A stretch of 18,554 bases of DNA, taken from positions 1 to 18,554 of the forward strand of contig JAEEUY010000168.1 of NCBI GenBank assembly GCA_016290715.1, in the 5' to 3' direction. Below, in pieces: positions 6,463 through 13,685 of this stretch (the stretch's first letter is position 1; each line of letters starts with the position of its first letter). Both the position numbers and the translations under genes were made by a program. This DNA is from Bacteroidales bacterium. GTDB lineage: Bacteria; Bacteroidota; Bacteroidia; Bacteroidales; WCHB1-69. The notes under the pieces were generated by a model that saw only the letters and a list, made by a program, of their open reading frames with translations, made no database searches and was not told where the DNA came from.

Positions 6463-6465
6463 AAA

Positions 6466-8433
6466 TTATGATACAATTCTCCCTATTTGTGAAAATCCTT
6501 TGTACAGCGTTCGCAGATCATTTTTAACATTGTAATTGCGCGTATATAAATGCTCCGCCTTCTGAATCATTTCTTTTGAAAAATGATTTCCGGTGAAGGC
6601 ATCTATGGGGAATAAGACCCCCGGCTTTAATTGGGAAGCAAGAGAACCCTCTACAGGATGCTGGCATCCTATCCAACTTTTATCCCCGTTGAGGACGGAA
6701 AAAACGTTGTGAAAGTACCCTTTTTTGTTATCTACAAACCAGATGGCTACACCACAAAACAAAAGTAATCCCATGGAAACAGCTATATCTAGAGCCCGTT
6801 TCTTTCTTAAGTTGTTGTCTTGAACAATGGAATGTACGGGAATGGTGTATAAATCATCGGAAGAAAAGATAGAGTTGCTGCCAATGATGGTTGCACTATC
6901 TTCAGGAGCTATTTTAAATTCCAATGTCTGCTCTTGCAATTGTCCCATTAAATTGATGATCTGTTCTGCAGGCAGGTCGCGAGAGCAGAAAATAATTTCA
7001 TTCAATCGATATAAAATGGCTAAATCGCTGATCTGTTTGATATCTCCCAAATATTGTGCAGAAGGAATGGATTGACCATTGGAGGAAATGATACCAGTGA
7101 GTTCGTAGTTTTTCCCCATCATTTGTACAATATTCATTACGCGTCCGGCTTCTTCTGCCGTACCCACAATGGCTAACCGTTTGGTCTGCTCTTCTTCAAA
7201 ATTGCCTTTCAGAAAAGGGATTTTTTTAAGAAAATGACGTACGATATTTAAGACAATAATGGTCCACATTGCGCCAAAAACAACCACTGCGCGTGAAAAT
7301 CGCAAGTATTCGGGTAAAAGAGCGTAGATGAGCAATATGATAATCGTTCCGATGATGATGCCTTTGTTGACCTGATACATCTTAATAGGCTTTTGGTAGC
7401 CTCTGCAACACGCGACAGAAATAAGCCAGACAAGAATATAGATGGGAATCACTCCCCAAAAGTAATAATCAGGGAAAAAGCTATGGCGTAATGCTAAGAT
7501 GGTATTATCCCAATATTGTGAAATGGCGAACATGCCTACGAATACGACTATAAAATCAATGAGCGGCATCCATATATGGCTCAAAAAACGTTTGAAAACA
7601 GAAAGAGAAGCACGAAACCATATCGCACAATTAATGAGGAAGTTGAATAGTTTTGCATTCTTTTGCGAAAAATGTTTTCGGGCGAAAATCTGCATCGCCT
7701 TGTAAAAAACGTAAACATAATTCAGGCTCCCTTTCTTGGTGCTTTCTCCTTTATAGTGAATAATGCGCGTTTCGGGAAAATAATAGTTTTTATATCCACC
7801 TTTGATAATTCGGTAGGACAGGTCAATATCCTCTCCATACATGAAATAGTCTTCATCTAAAAGCCCTATCTGGTCTAAAACAGATTTCCGTAACATCATA
7901 AAGGCTCCCGAAAGCACTTCTACAGAATGAATCTCATCATTATTGAGATAGGTTAAGTGGTAGGAACCGAATTTTTGAGAATGAGGGAAAATCTTGGAAA
8001 GCCCGAAGAGTTTGTAAAAAGCTACGGAAGGGAACGGAATCCCGCGTTTCGATTCTGGCAGAAAATCACCATGCCCATTCACCATTTTTACCCCTAATCC
8101 TCCAGCATCCGGTGTTTGCTCCATGAAATGGATGCATTTTTCAAAGGTGTCTTCTTCCACGATGGTGTCAGGGTTCAACAACAGGATAAATTCTCCCTTT
8201 GCCATACGTATCGCTTGGTTGTTGGCTTTAGCAAAGCCTACATTCTCTTCATTGGCGATAACCTTCACTTGTGGGAATTTGCTGTGCAACATGGCCAATG
8301 AGCCGTCGGCAGAGTGATTGTCAACCACAAATACTTCGCTGTCAATATTTTTTAGCGCTTTATACACGGAATATAAAGCCTGCTCCAAAAAGTAGGCGAC
8401 GTTATAATTGACAATAACAATACTGAGTTTCAT
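6466..8433 (-). CDS. GT2 glycosyltransferase fused to membrane region and degenerate phosphoglycosyl transferase domain
   Basis: The 655-residue protein has four parts. Residues 1-250 form a GT-A family 2 domain (MKLSIVIVNYN start, VVDNHSADGS at 37-46, NEENVGFAKANN at 61-72, LLLNPDT at 84-90, LDEDYFMYGEDIDL at 192-205), close to rhamnosyltransferase-type enzymes. About four membrane segments follow (roughly 287-307, 325-343, 357-373, 381-398). Residues 418-500 look like the nucleotide-binding-like region found in large polyprenyl-phosphate sugar-1-phosphate transferases (AIVGTAEEAG, then YLGDIKQISDLAILYRLNEI). Residues 543-655 align by eye with the catalytic domain of those enzymes (KKRALDIAVSMGLLL; FHNVFSVLNGD; LKPGV; final helix). 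However, the core with the YKFRTM-type motif is missing and the catalytic Asp-Glu is replaced by Gly572-Tyr573. The GT2 half is probably active; the C-terminal half is probably a membrane scaffold or acceptor-binding module. It lies 12 bases downstream of psd, in the same operon. Confidence 0.85.
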   Translation of the reverse strand: MKLSIVIVNYNVAYFLEQALYSVYKALKNIDSEVFVVDNHSADGSLAMLHSKFPQVKVIANEENVGFAKANNQAIRMAKGEFILLLNPDTIVEEDTFEKCIHFMEQTPDAGGLGVKMVNGHGDFLPESKRGIPFPSVAFYKLFGLSKIFPHSQKFGSYHLTYLNNDEIHSVEVLSGAFMMLRKSVLDQIGLLDEDYFMYGEDIDLSYRIIKGGYKNYYFPETRIIHYKGESTKKGSLNYVYVFYKAMQIFARKHFSQKNAKLFNFLINCAIWFRASLSVFKRFLSHIWMPLIDFIVVFVGMFAISQYWDNTILALRHSFFPDYYFWGVIPIYILVWLISVACCRGYQKPIKMYQVNKGIIIGTIIILLIYALLPEYLRFSRAVVVFGAMWTIIVLNIVRHFLKKIPFLKGNFEEEQTKRLAIVGTAEEAGRVMNIVQMMGKNYELTGIISSNGQSIPSAQYLGDIKQISDLAILYRLNEIIFCSRDLPAEQIINLMGQLQEQTLEFKIAPEDSATIIGSNSIFSSDDLYTIPVHSIVQDNNLRKKRALDIAVSMGLLLFCGVAIWFVDNKKGYFHNVFSVLNGDKSWIGCQHPVEGSLASQLKPGVLFPIDAFTGNHFSKEMIQKAEHLYTRNYNVKNDLRTLYKGFSQIGRIVS

Positions 8434-8445
8434 ACCGGTTGCTTC

Positions 8446-9099
8446 CTAAACGTATGCCAAAACGCTTTTTTTAGCACGAACTTTTTCCCCCAAGTGAACA
8501 TTTATTTTTGCATCTAAAGGAAGAAAAACATCCACACGGGAGCCGAATCGTATCATCCCCATTTCATCGCATTGTTTTACCTTGTCTCCCACTTGAGGAT
8601 AGGAAACAATCCGACGGGCAATGAATCCTGCAATTTGACGGAATAAGACATGCACGTTGTCGTTCTTTACCACGACGGTATTGTGTTCGTTATCTAAAGA
8701 AGATTTGGGTAAATGAGCAATGAAATATTTGCCTGGATGATAGGCCACGTATTCAATTTCTCCATCAATCGGATAAAAATTCACGTGCACGTTGTGTATA
8801 GACATAAAGATGGAAATCTTGATTCGTTGGTCGTGAAAATACTCGTGTTCTTCTGTTTCTTCGATGGCAATAACCAAACCGTCGGCGGGAGAAATGATGC
8901 CGTCGCCCACAATGTTGGCGTATCGGTTTGGAATACGGAAAAAGCGAATGGTAAGTCCCAATGGGATTAGTAAAAGTATGACTACTATTAAATTACATAT
9001 AAAAGAAAAATCTGTAAAATGAAGATATAGAAATAGTACCACGGCTGTGATTACAGTGGCAATGACAATAGATAAATAACCTTCTTTATGCAATTTCAT
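8446..9099 (-). CDS. psd: Phosphatidylserine decarboxylase, short form
   Basis: This enzyme decarboxylates phosphatidylserine to phosphatidylethanolamine at the inner membrane using a pyruvoyl group made by self-cleavage. The 217-residue product has two N-terminal membrane segments (about 8-26 and 32-51), 'GIISPADGLV' at 67-76, 'FMSIHNVHVNFYPIDG' around 98-113, and the self-cleavage site in 'RFGSRVDVFLP', where Gly186-Ser187 would be split so that Ser187 becomes the pyruvoyl end of a short alpha chain. The length fits the small Psd class. pssA, the usual partner, is not adjacent. Its start lies 46 bases after the mltF-like stop, with a promoter-like element in between, and the glycosyltransferase follows after 12 bases. 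Confidence 0.93.
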   Translation of the reverse strand: MKLHKEGYLSIVIATVITAVVLFLYLHFTDFSFICNLIVVILLLIPLGLTIRFFRIPNRYANIVGDGIISPADGLVIAIEETEEHEYFHDQRIKISIFMSIHNVHVNFYPIDGEIEYVAYHPGKYFIAHLPKSSLDNEHNTVVVKNDNVHVLFRQIAGFIARRIVSYPQVGDKVKQCDEMGMIRFGSRVDVFLPLDAKINVHLGEKVRAKKSVLAYV

Positions 9100-9119
9100 C
9101 GGAACACAAATTTAATTTG

Positions 9120-9127
9120 CAAAAATA
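9120..9127 (-). promoter_or_regulatory. Possible promoter -7 element for psd
   Basis: On the minus strand the gap between the mltF-like gene and psd contains TATTTTTG, a perfect TAnnTTTG, about 20 bases before the psd ATG. No good -33 box is visible, so psd and the glycosyltransferase may have a secondary promoter or simply be read from upstream. Confidence 0.4.
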
Positions 9128-9145
9128 GCAAAAAAAGTGGAATGA

Positions 9146-10486
9146 TTATTCAGGCATGCTCATTTTGTATCCGTGGTAGCGGTCAATTACTGCTTTGGTA
9201 TAGCGTACTGTATGTTTGCCGGGGTAGTATCCGTTGGTAACAACGGGGTCAGTGTAATATTTGTGCTCCGTTTTGAGAATCAGGTATGATTCTACTTCGC
9301 TCCATATATTTTTGTTGCCACCGTACTTTTCGCAAAGTCGCCGTGCATCGTGAATGTGTCCGGAACCGGCATTATAGGAGGCCGCGATAAAGTAAGCGCG
9401 TTCATTCTCATCTTCAATGTCTGCAAATTGTTTGTTGATAGAAGAAATCAACCGGATACCTGCGGCTAATTGTTGTTCAACCGTAGAGGTGCTGTCAATG
9501 CCAAAATTAGCTGCAGTAGCCGGCATCATTTGCATAATGCCAAAACTCCCTCCAATGCCTACCGAGGAGGTCGTGAATTTGGATTCCTGGAAAATGATGG
9601 AAGACACTAACCGCCAGTCCAGATTGTATTTTTTAGCATAATGCCGGATGGTTGCATCATAAGGGGAAATCTTGCCCCGCCGTTTTTCAATGGAAGCTCT
9701 CGCTAAAAAACGAGACCGCGGGTGAAAATATTTTTCGTTGAGTTTTTTGTATGCTTCGCTTTTTGTGAATCGCTCCAGCCAGTCATTGATTTTCTGGTTG
9801 ATGGTGGTGTTGGCAGGATTCAATATCCATCGTCGTTCATATTCCGCACCCAATGTGTCTGAAATCATCAGATCGGGATAAAAAGGGAGCAACATGATGG
9901 CTGTGTTATAGTCAGTGCACAAATACCGCACTTTTTTATCTTGCACATATTCAAACAGTTCTTCTGCATCTACAGTGTCGATGATGACTTTCCCCCATCG
10001 CTCGGCTTGCGGTTTTACAGGGAAATGTGCTGGGATATATAAAGTATCGTATGCAAGCGTATCCTTTTTCCGTTGTATTAAAACAGGAAAGGAGGTTGAA
10101 TGGGAATGCGAAAAGGTAAGAGGATATTCTGTGTATTCTTCTTCATTAATATCAATGGCAATGATGTCATAATTGCTCGTGTAGATGTTTGTCTTGATGT
10201 CTGCAGGTTCGCTGCTGAAAGTCAGATGCAGTTTCATCCCAATGGAATCACTCAAGATTTTGATCAGCTCATATTGAAATCCGATAGGGGTCCCTCTGTA
10301 TAAAAAATAGTCGGAAGAGTGACAATACAACAGAACATTCAATTCATCAGTTGTGTTTTCAATGTAATGAATTTCAGGTTTCGGTTGTTGAAATTGGATA
10401 CGGGGATGAAAACAGATACCGATCAATAAAAGAAAAGTGCTGATGCCTATAAAGCACCAACCGATGACTTGTTTTCGTTTATGCAA
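9146..10486 (-). CDS. MltF-like membrane-bound lytic murein transglycosylase
   Basis: This enzyme should cleave the MurNAc-GlcNAc bond of peptidoglycan with formation of 1,6-anhydroMurNAc, acting in the periplasm. The 446-residue product has an N-terminal signal or anchor (about 5-26), then a solute-binding-protein-like domain (about 45-255, with 'RGTPIGFQYELIKILSDSIG' at 64-83) and a C-terminal SLT domain. The SLT catalytic Glu is E301 in 'SSIIFQESKF', with 'GSFGIMQMMPATA' at 313-325 and 'YNAGSGHI' at 371-378. This order is that of MltF. The start appears to be TTG at 10486, four bases after the stop of the upstream lipoprotein gene; no ATG lies in a sensible position. IGIC near residue 22-25 is a poor lipobox, so a signal anchor is more likely than a lipoprotein. 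Confidence 0.9.
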   Translation of the reverse strand: MHKRKQVIGWCFIGISTFLLLIGICFHPRIQFQQPKPEIHYIENTTDELNVLLYCHSSDYFLYRGTPIGFQYELIKILSDSIGMKLHLTFSSEPADIKTNIYTSNYDIIAIDINEEEYTEYPLTFSHSHSTSFPVLIQRKKDTLAYDTLYIPAHFPVKPQAERWGKVIIDTVDAEELFEYVQDKKVRYLCTDYNTAIMLLPFYPDLMISDTLGAEYERRWILNPANTTINQKINDWLERFTKSEAYKKLNEKYFHPRSRFLARASIEKRRGKISPYDATIRHYAKKYNLDWRLVSSIIFQESKFTTSSVGIGGSFGIMQMMPATAANFGIDSTSTVEQQLAAGIRLISSINKQFADIEDENERAYFIAASYNAGSGHIHDARRLCEKYGGNKNIWSEVESYLILKTEHKYYTDPVVTNGYYPGKHTVRYTKAVIDRYHGYKMSMPE

Positions 10487-10490
10487 AATA

Positions 10491-10883
10491 CTATTGAATT
10501 AAAACAACAATTTCTGCTACTTCACCGGGAACTAATTTTATACGACTTGCCCCCGTCCCATGTTCGTAGATTTCTTGGTTATTTTCGTTAACGTAGGTGT
10601 TGGAATAGGTCGCCACCACGTCCAATAATGCTTCATATCTGAAAGTGTGAGAAAAAATCCCATTGGCATCTGTATAACCCTCTGCTTTTGCAAATTCAGC
10701 ATAACTGTCATCTTGACCAATGGTAACATAGCAATTGGGAACCGCATCCGCTGTATCTAATCCTGTAAGGGTTTTGTGAACATGAATAATGGCTTCACAA
10801 ACGGGTTCTTTCTTGCATTGTGTGCAAACAGCCAATAAAGCAACTGTCGCCAAAACGTATAATACAACAGCAAATTTTTTCAT
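10491..10883 (-). CDS. Small predicted lipoprotein with a beta-rich domain
   Basis: I do not recognise a named family. The 130-residue product begins with a clear export signal (MKKFAVVLYVLATVALLAVC); cysteines at 20 and 23 make it a likely lipoprotein, although the residue before Cys20 is Val, so the lipobox is imperfect. The mature part is about 105 residues, with alternating beta-type segments and the pattern 'DANGIFSHTFRYEALLDVVA', which recalls the transthyretin-like or carboxypeptidase-regulatory-like fold (inference). It is the first gene of the minus-strand operon, with a good promoter upstream, and its stop lies 4 bases from the start of the MltF-like gene. A role in anchoring or regulating that enzyme is possible but unproven. 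Confidence 0.75.
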   Translation of the reverse strand: MKKFAVVLYVLATVALLAVCTQCKKEPVCEAIIHVHKTLTGLDTADAVPNCYVTIGQDDSYAEFAKAEGYTDANGIFSHTFRYEALLDVVATYSNTYVNENNQEIYEHGTGASRIKLVPGEVAEIVVLIQ

Positions 10884-10920
10884 ATCATGTGTATTTGTGT
10901 TATGTCACGAAATCAAAGTG

Positions 10921-10951
10921 CAAAAATAATATTTTTTTTCAATCAACACAA
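10921..10951 (-). promoter_or_regulatory. Bacteroidetes-type promoter for the lipoprotein-mltF-psd-GT operon
   Basis: On the minus strand TTG (10951-10949) is followed after 20 bases by TATTTTTG (10928-10921), matching both the -33 and -7 elements of the phylum's housekeeping promoter at the expected spacing. It predicts a start near 10914 and a leader of about 30 bases. Confidence 0.7.
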
Positions 10952-10969
10952 TGAGAATAAAATCTTTTA

Positions 10970-10977
10970 TACTTTTG
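10970..10977 (+). promoter_or_regulatory. Promoter -7 element for pth, nearly leaderless
   Basis: TACTTTTG matches TAnnTTTG and ends 11 bases before the pth ATG at 10989, so the transcript would begin only about 5 bases ahead of the start codon. The upstream box is poor. It lies back to back with the minus-strand promoter in a 105-base divergent gap. Confidence 0.55.
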
Positions 10978-10988
10978 CAAAATAATTA

Positions 10989-11594
10989 ATGGAAGTGGAA
11001 AACGACAGAAAATTCATCATTTTTGGCTTAGGGAACGCGGAAAACCAATACGCGGGTACCCGTCATAACATCGGTTTTGAGGTTGTGCAGGCGGTTGCAA
11101 ACCAGTTATCGGTAACTTTTCGCACAGATCGCTACGCTTATGTGGCGGAAGGAAAGTATAAAGGACGTACGCTTATTTTGGTGCTGCCTACTACTTATAT
11201 GAACTTAAGCGGCAAGGCGGTCCGTTACTGGATGGAAAAGGAGAAGGTGCCTGTAGAAAACATCTTGGTTATCTGTGATGACATTGATTTGATTCCCGGC
11301 GCATTGCGGATGCGGGCAAAGGGGAGTGGTGGTACGCACAATGGCTTGAACCATATTATTGAAACCATTGGCAATACCAATTTCCCTCGTTTGCGTTTTG
11401 GCGTGGGCCATGATTTCGCCCAGGGATACCAGGTGGAGTATGTCTTGGGCAAATTCTCATCGGAAGAGTTGAAAACAACCATCCAACCCGCTATAGAAAC
11501 AGCTGCACAGATGGTGCTGTCATTTTGCACCGCAGGGATCACACAAACAATGAACCAGTTTAACAAGAAAAAGAATAGTCCGCATGAAGAGTAA
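10989..11594 (+). CDS. pth: Peptidyl-tRNA hydrolase
   Basis: Pth releases peptides from tRNAs that drop off ribosomes, recycling the tRNA in the cytoplasm. The 201-residue product has the conserved start 'FIIFGLGNAENQYAGTRHNI', with Asn16 and catalytic His26 corresponding to E. coli N10 and H20. It also has 'PTTYMNLSGKAV' (Asn72, matching N68), 'CDDIDLIPG' (Asp97, matching D93) and 'GSGGTHNGLNHI' (Asn118, matching N114). All key residues are present. The first seven residues are an extra N-terminal extension. The coding end overlaps the next gene by 11 bases, so the two are probably one transcript. Confidence 0.96.
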   Translation: MEVENDRKFIIFGLGNAENQYAGTRHNIGFEVVQAVANQLSVTFRTDRYAYVAEGKYKGRTLILVLPTTYMNLSGKAVRYWMEKEKVPVENILVICDDIDLIPGALRMRAKGSGGTHNGLNHIIETIGNTNFPRLRFGVGHDFAQGYQVEYVLGKFSSEELKTTIQPAIETAAQMVLSFCTAGITQTMNQFNKKKNSPHEE

Positions 11595-12243
11595 AAATTT
11601 ATTGTTTCTCGTCTCTTTTTCCCTGCTCTTTACTTTTTCGATTACACTTAAGGCGGGAGAACCCTACCAACTTGCATGGCAAGCGCAAAATAAAGCTGCC
11701 AAGGCGGTGAGTGAGGATTATCTGCATTATGGCCTTCGCTTGGGGACGCATATTCTGTTGTCGTCAAAGCAGCTTTCCGAATGCGACCACCTTAATAGTT
11801 TTTATTCCGGAATGTTCGGCTTTTATGTTCGGGGCGGCTATCATTATATATATGGGGAATTGGGACTACATTATATTTTTTATAAAGGACGTTACGAAGT
11901 TCAGAATGTGGATGGATACCTCTTCCCTAATGAAACAGTGGAAAGCAGATATTTGCAAGTGCCTGTCAAGCTGGTGGGGAGAATACAGGTGAACAAAATT
12001 TTCTCTATCCTTCCGAATGTGGGAGTGCTCTACCAACCGCTTATTCATGTAAGCAAAAATGATATTTCCTATGGCAAACAGAATCTACAGAATCATCCGT
12101 TTTCATTTACGGCAGGTTTGGGGGTGAAAATAAAATTTTTCACCATTGATGTGGGTTACGTGAAAGATTTGAAGCCTTATTATGCAAATAAATCCTCCCA
12201 AAAGCCTTCTTATCTGCACATTGCGCTCGGTGTTCAGCTGTAG
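11584..12243 (+). CDS. Outer-membrane beta-barrel protein, PorT-like
   Basis: The 219-residue product starts with a signal peptide (MKSKNLLFLVSFSLLFTFSI, cleavage probably near residue 24). It continues with alternating aromatic strands such as 'MFGFYVRGGYHYIYGELGLH', 'YLQVPVKLVGRIQV' and 'FSFTAGLGVKIKFFTIDVGY', ending 'YLHIALGVQL'. This is the pattern of the small 8-stranded Bacteroidetes beta-barrels (PorT/OMP_b-brl families). The final strand ends in a hydrophobic residue, as BAM substrates do. The exact family cannot be fixed by eye, and I do not claim it is PorT itself. It overlaps the pth stop by 11 bases and is followed by a 360-base intergenic region before the type IX secretion genes. 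Confidence 0.7.
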   Translation: MKSKNLLFLVSFSLLFTFSITLKAGEPYQLAWQAQNKAAKAVSEDYLHYGLRLGTHILLSSKQLSECDHLNSFYSGMFGFYVRGGYHYIYGELGLHYIFYKGRYEVQNVDGYLFPNETVESRYLQVPVKLVGRIQVNKIFSILPNVGVLYQPLIHVSKNDISYGKQNLQNHPFSFTAGLGVKIKFFTIDVGYVKDLKPYYANKSSQKPSYLHIALGVQL

Positions 12244-12316
12244 AACGAAAAGTTCTTCACAGGGATTTTTTTTTGCTCCTTATTTTCAAAAAAATTTTGA
12301 ATCCCCATTCATTTTT

Positions 12317-12340
12317 CTATCAACATATCATTGTTGATAG
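12317..12340. promoter_or_regulatory. Perfect 9-bp inverted repeat, operator-like
   Basis: CTATCAACA and TGTTGATAG flank the 6-base spacer TATCAT. The site lies about 100 bases before the nearest promoter-like element and is not followed by a T run, so it resembles a protein-binding operator more than a terminator. The regulator is unknown. Confidence 0.5.
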
Positions 12341-12437
12341 TATCCTCATTTTTAACTATATTTTTATTTCATTTTCAGTGTATTAAAAAAAAATAGCACT
12401 ATTTTGAAAAAAAAAGTTTATCAAAAAGAAAAATTTG

Positions 12438-12445
12438 TATTTTTG
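12438..12445 (+). promoter_or_regulatory. Probable promoter -7 element for the porP-gldKLMN operon
   Basis: TATTTTTG followed by GGG fits TAnnTTTG. It would give a leader of about 150 bases. A second match, TAAATTTG at 12528-12535, would give a leader of about 60 bases. Neither has a clear -33 TTG at 19-21 bases, so which is used cannot be decided by eye. Confidence 0.45.
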
Positions 12446-12603
12446 GGGCTTAAAATTTTGGCAAAAAATATTTTTTTGTAACATTTTTATCGAAAAGTAG
12501 TATAAAAAGCACTATTTGGTAATAAAATAAATTTGTTAAATAAGAAAGATATTGATTGTCAATGTTTTATCATTTTTATTATGACAAAGAAAAATTACTC
12601 AAT

Positions 12604-13635
12604 ATGAAGAAAAAGTATATTTTAGGGATTCTTTTAACTGTATTTTCAGTTAGTACGTTTGCTCAACAAGATGCGCAATTCTTGCTATTTCCATGGGCAA
12701 CTCCCTATTATAATGCTGGTGCTATCGGTGAACAAAGCAATACATTATGCTTTACTGGTATTTTTAGACAACAATATGCTGGCTGGAAAGATACTTATGT
12801 TCCAACCAATTCAACGGATGGAACCCAATTAATCAATACTTCTCCCCAACAAATTTATTTGAGTTTGGAATCCTACCTTAGAAAACTTCATGGTGGTATT
12901 GGGGTTACCTTTATTAAAGATAAAATAGGCTTTTTTAATAATGTTGGCGTAAAATTAGGATATTCTTTCAAATTGAGGATTCCTACGGGAACTTTAGGAA
13001 TCGGACTTCAAGTTCAAATGTTGAGCCAGAAGTTGGATAACTCTTATTTTATGCCGATTCAGCAGGGCGATGCGTTGTTGAATAGTTTTACCAAAGATGA
13101 ATCTTGGCTGGATTTGGATTTCAGCTTCGGACTTTTTTATAAGGCTGATCGTTGGAACGCCGGTATTGGCATGACGCAAATCGCAGAAAAAATACGTTTG
13201 TCAGGCGACAAAAACTCCTATCAGATGAGCCGTAACATGTATATTCATGGAGGATATACATGGGTGCTTCCATGGGATCCAAGCTGGGAAATTATTCCAC
13301 AGGCTTTGATCAAAACAGATTTGGCAACCGCACAATTTGATTTGATGGTGTTGGCTCGTTATAATGGCATTTTGTGGGGCGGTCTCTCATACCGTATTCA
13401 AGATGCCGTTTCTGTATTGTTCGGTGCCCGTCCGTTCTATAACTCTTCCAACAACTATTTGAAAGGTTTGGAAATGGGACTGGGTTATAGCTTTACAACC
13501 AGTAAGTTAGGTTATCAAAAACATAGATCTTACGGCGACTTCGAAATAGTTTTGAGATATTGCTTCGACATATATAAAGAAGAAGTGTTCTCAGGCTATG
13601 GCTCTACCCGTTCTATTTATAAAAATCAATACTAA
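12604..13635 (+). CDS. porP: Type IX secretion outer-membrane protein, PorP/SprF family
   Basis: PorP/SprF proteins are outer-membrane barrels that work with the type IX secretion system and help localise or anchor surface adhesins. I chose the ATG at 12604, giving 343 residues beginning with a signal peptide (MKKKYILGILLTVFSVSTFA, cleavage before QQDAQF). The longer frame from 12556 adds 16 residues with no signal-peptide logic. 'QQDAQFLLFPWATPYYNAGA' followed by 'FRQQYAGWKDT' is the family's conserved opening (QD.QFSQ......NPA...G...R.QW.G). Later strands such as 'GGIGVTFIKDKIGFFNNVGV' and 'ISYRIQDAVSVLFGARPF'-like segments fit the barrel. It directly precedes gldK by 50 bases, an order I associate with Bacteroidales (inference). 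Confidence 0.92.
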   Translation: MKKKYILGILLTVFSVSTFAQQDAQFLLFPWATPYYNAGAIGEQSNTLCFTGIFRQQYAGWKDTYVPTNSTDGTQLINTSPQQIYLSLESYLRKLHGGIGVTFIKDKIGFFNNVGVKLGYSFKLRIPTGTLGIGLQVQMLSQKLDNSYFMPIQQGDALLNSFTKDESWLDLDFSFGLFYKADRWNAGIGMTQIAEKIRLSGDKNSYQMSRNMYIHGGYTWVLPWDPSWEIIPQALIKTDLATAQFDLMVLARYNGILWGGLSYRIQDAVSVLFGARPFYNSSNNYLKGLEMGLGYSFTTSKLGYQKHRSYGDFEIVLRYCFDIYKEEVFSGYGSTRSIYKNQY

Positions 13636-13685
13636 ACAATAATTTATTTATTCATCACGTTAGAAAAACATTAAAGTCAACAGAT

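Larger units (their letters stand above)
12244..12603. other. AT-rich control region ahead of the type IX secretion operon
   Basis: These 360 bases hold no gene that I trust. Directly after the stop there is a weak stem (AGAAC/GTTCT) with a run of nine T residues about 15 bases on, a possible but poor terminator. Then come a perfect inverted repeat (12317-12340), a direct repeat AGCACTATTT (12395 and 12508), two TAnnTTTG-like elements (12438-12445 and 12528-12535) and long A and T tracts. An open frame runs through from 12556 into porP, but its first 16 codons precede an obvious signal peptide and are not likely to be translated. Confidence 0.7.

Noticed and set aside
6277..6465. A hidden rpmD (L30) gene after rpsE
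   Set aside because: The region is only 189 bases, is filled with hairpins and repeats, and no frame encodes an L30-like sequence.
12556..12603. A 16-codon N-terminal extension of porP
   Set aside because: The ATG at 12604 begins a standard signal peptide; the extension would bury it.
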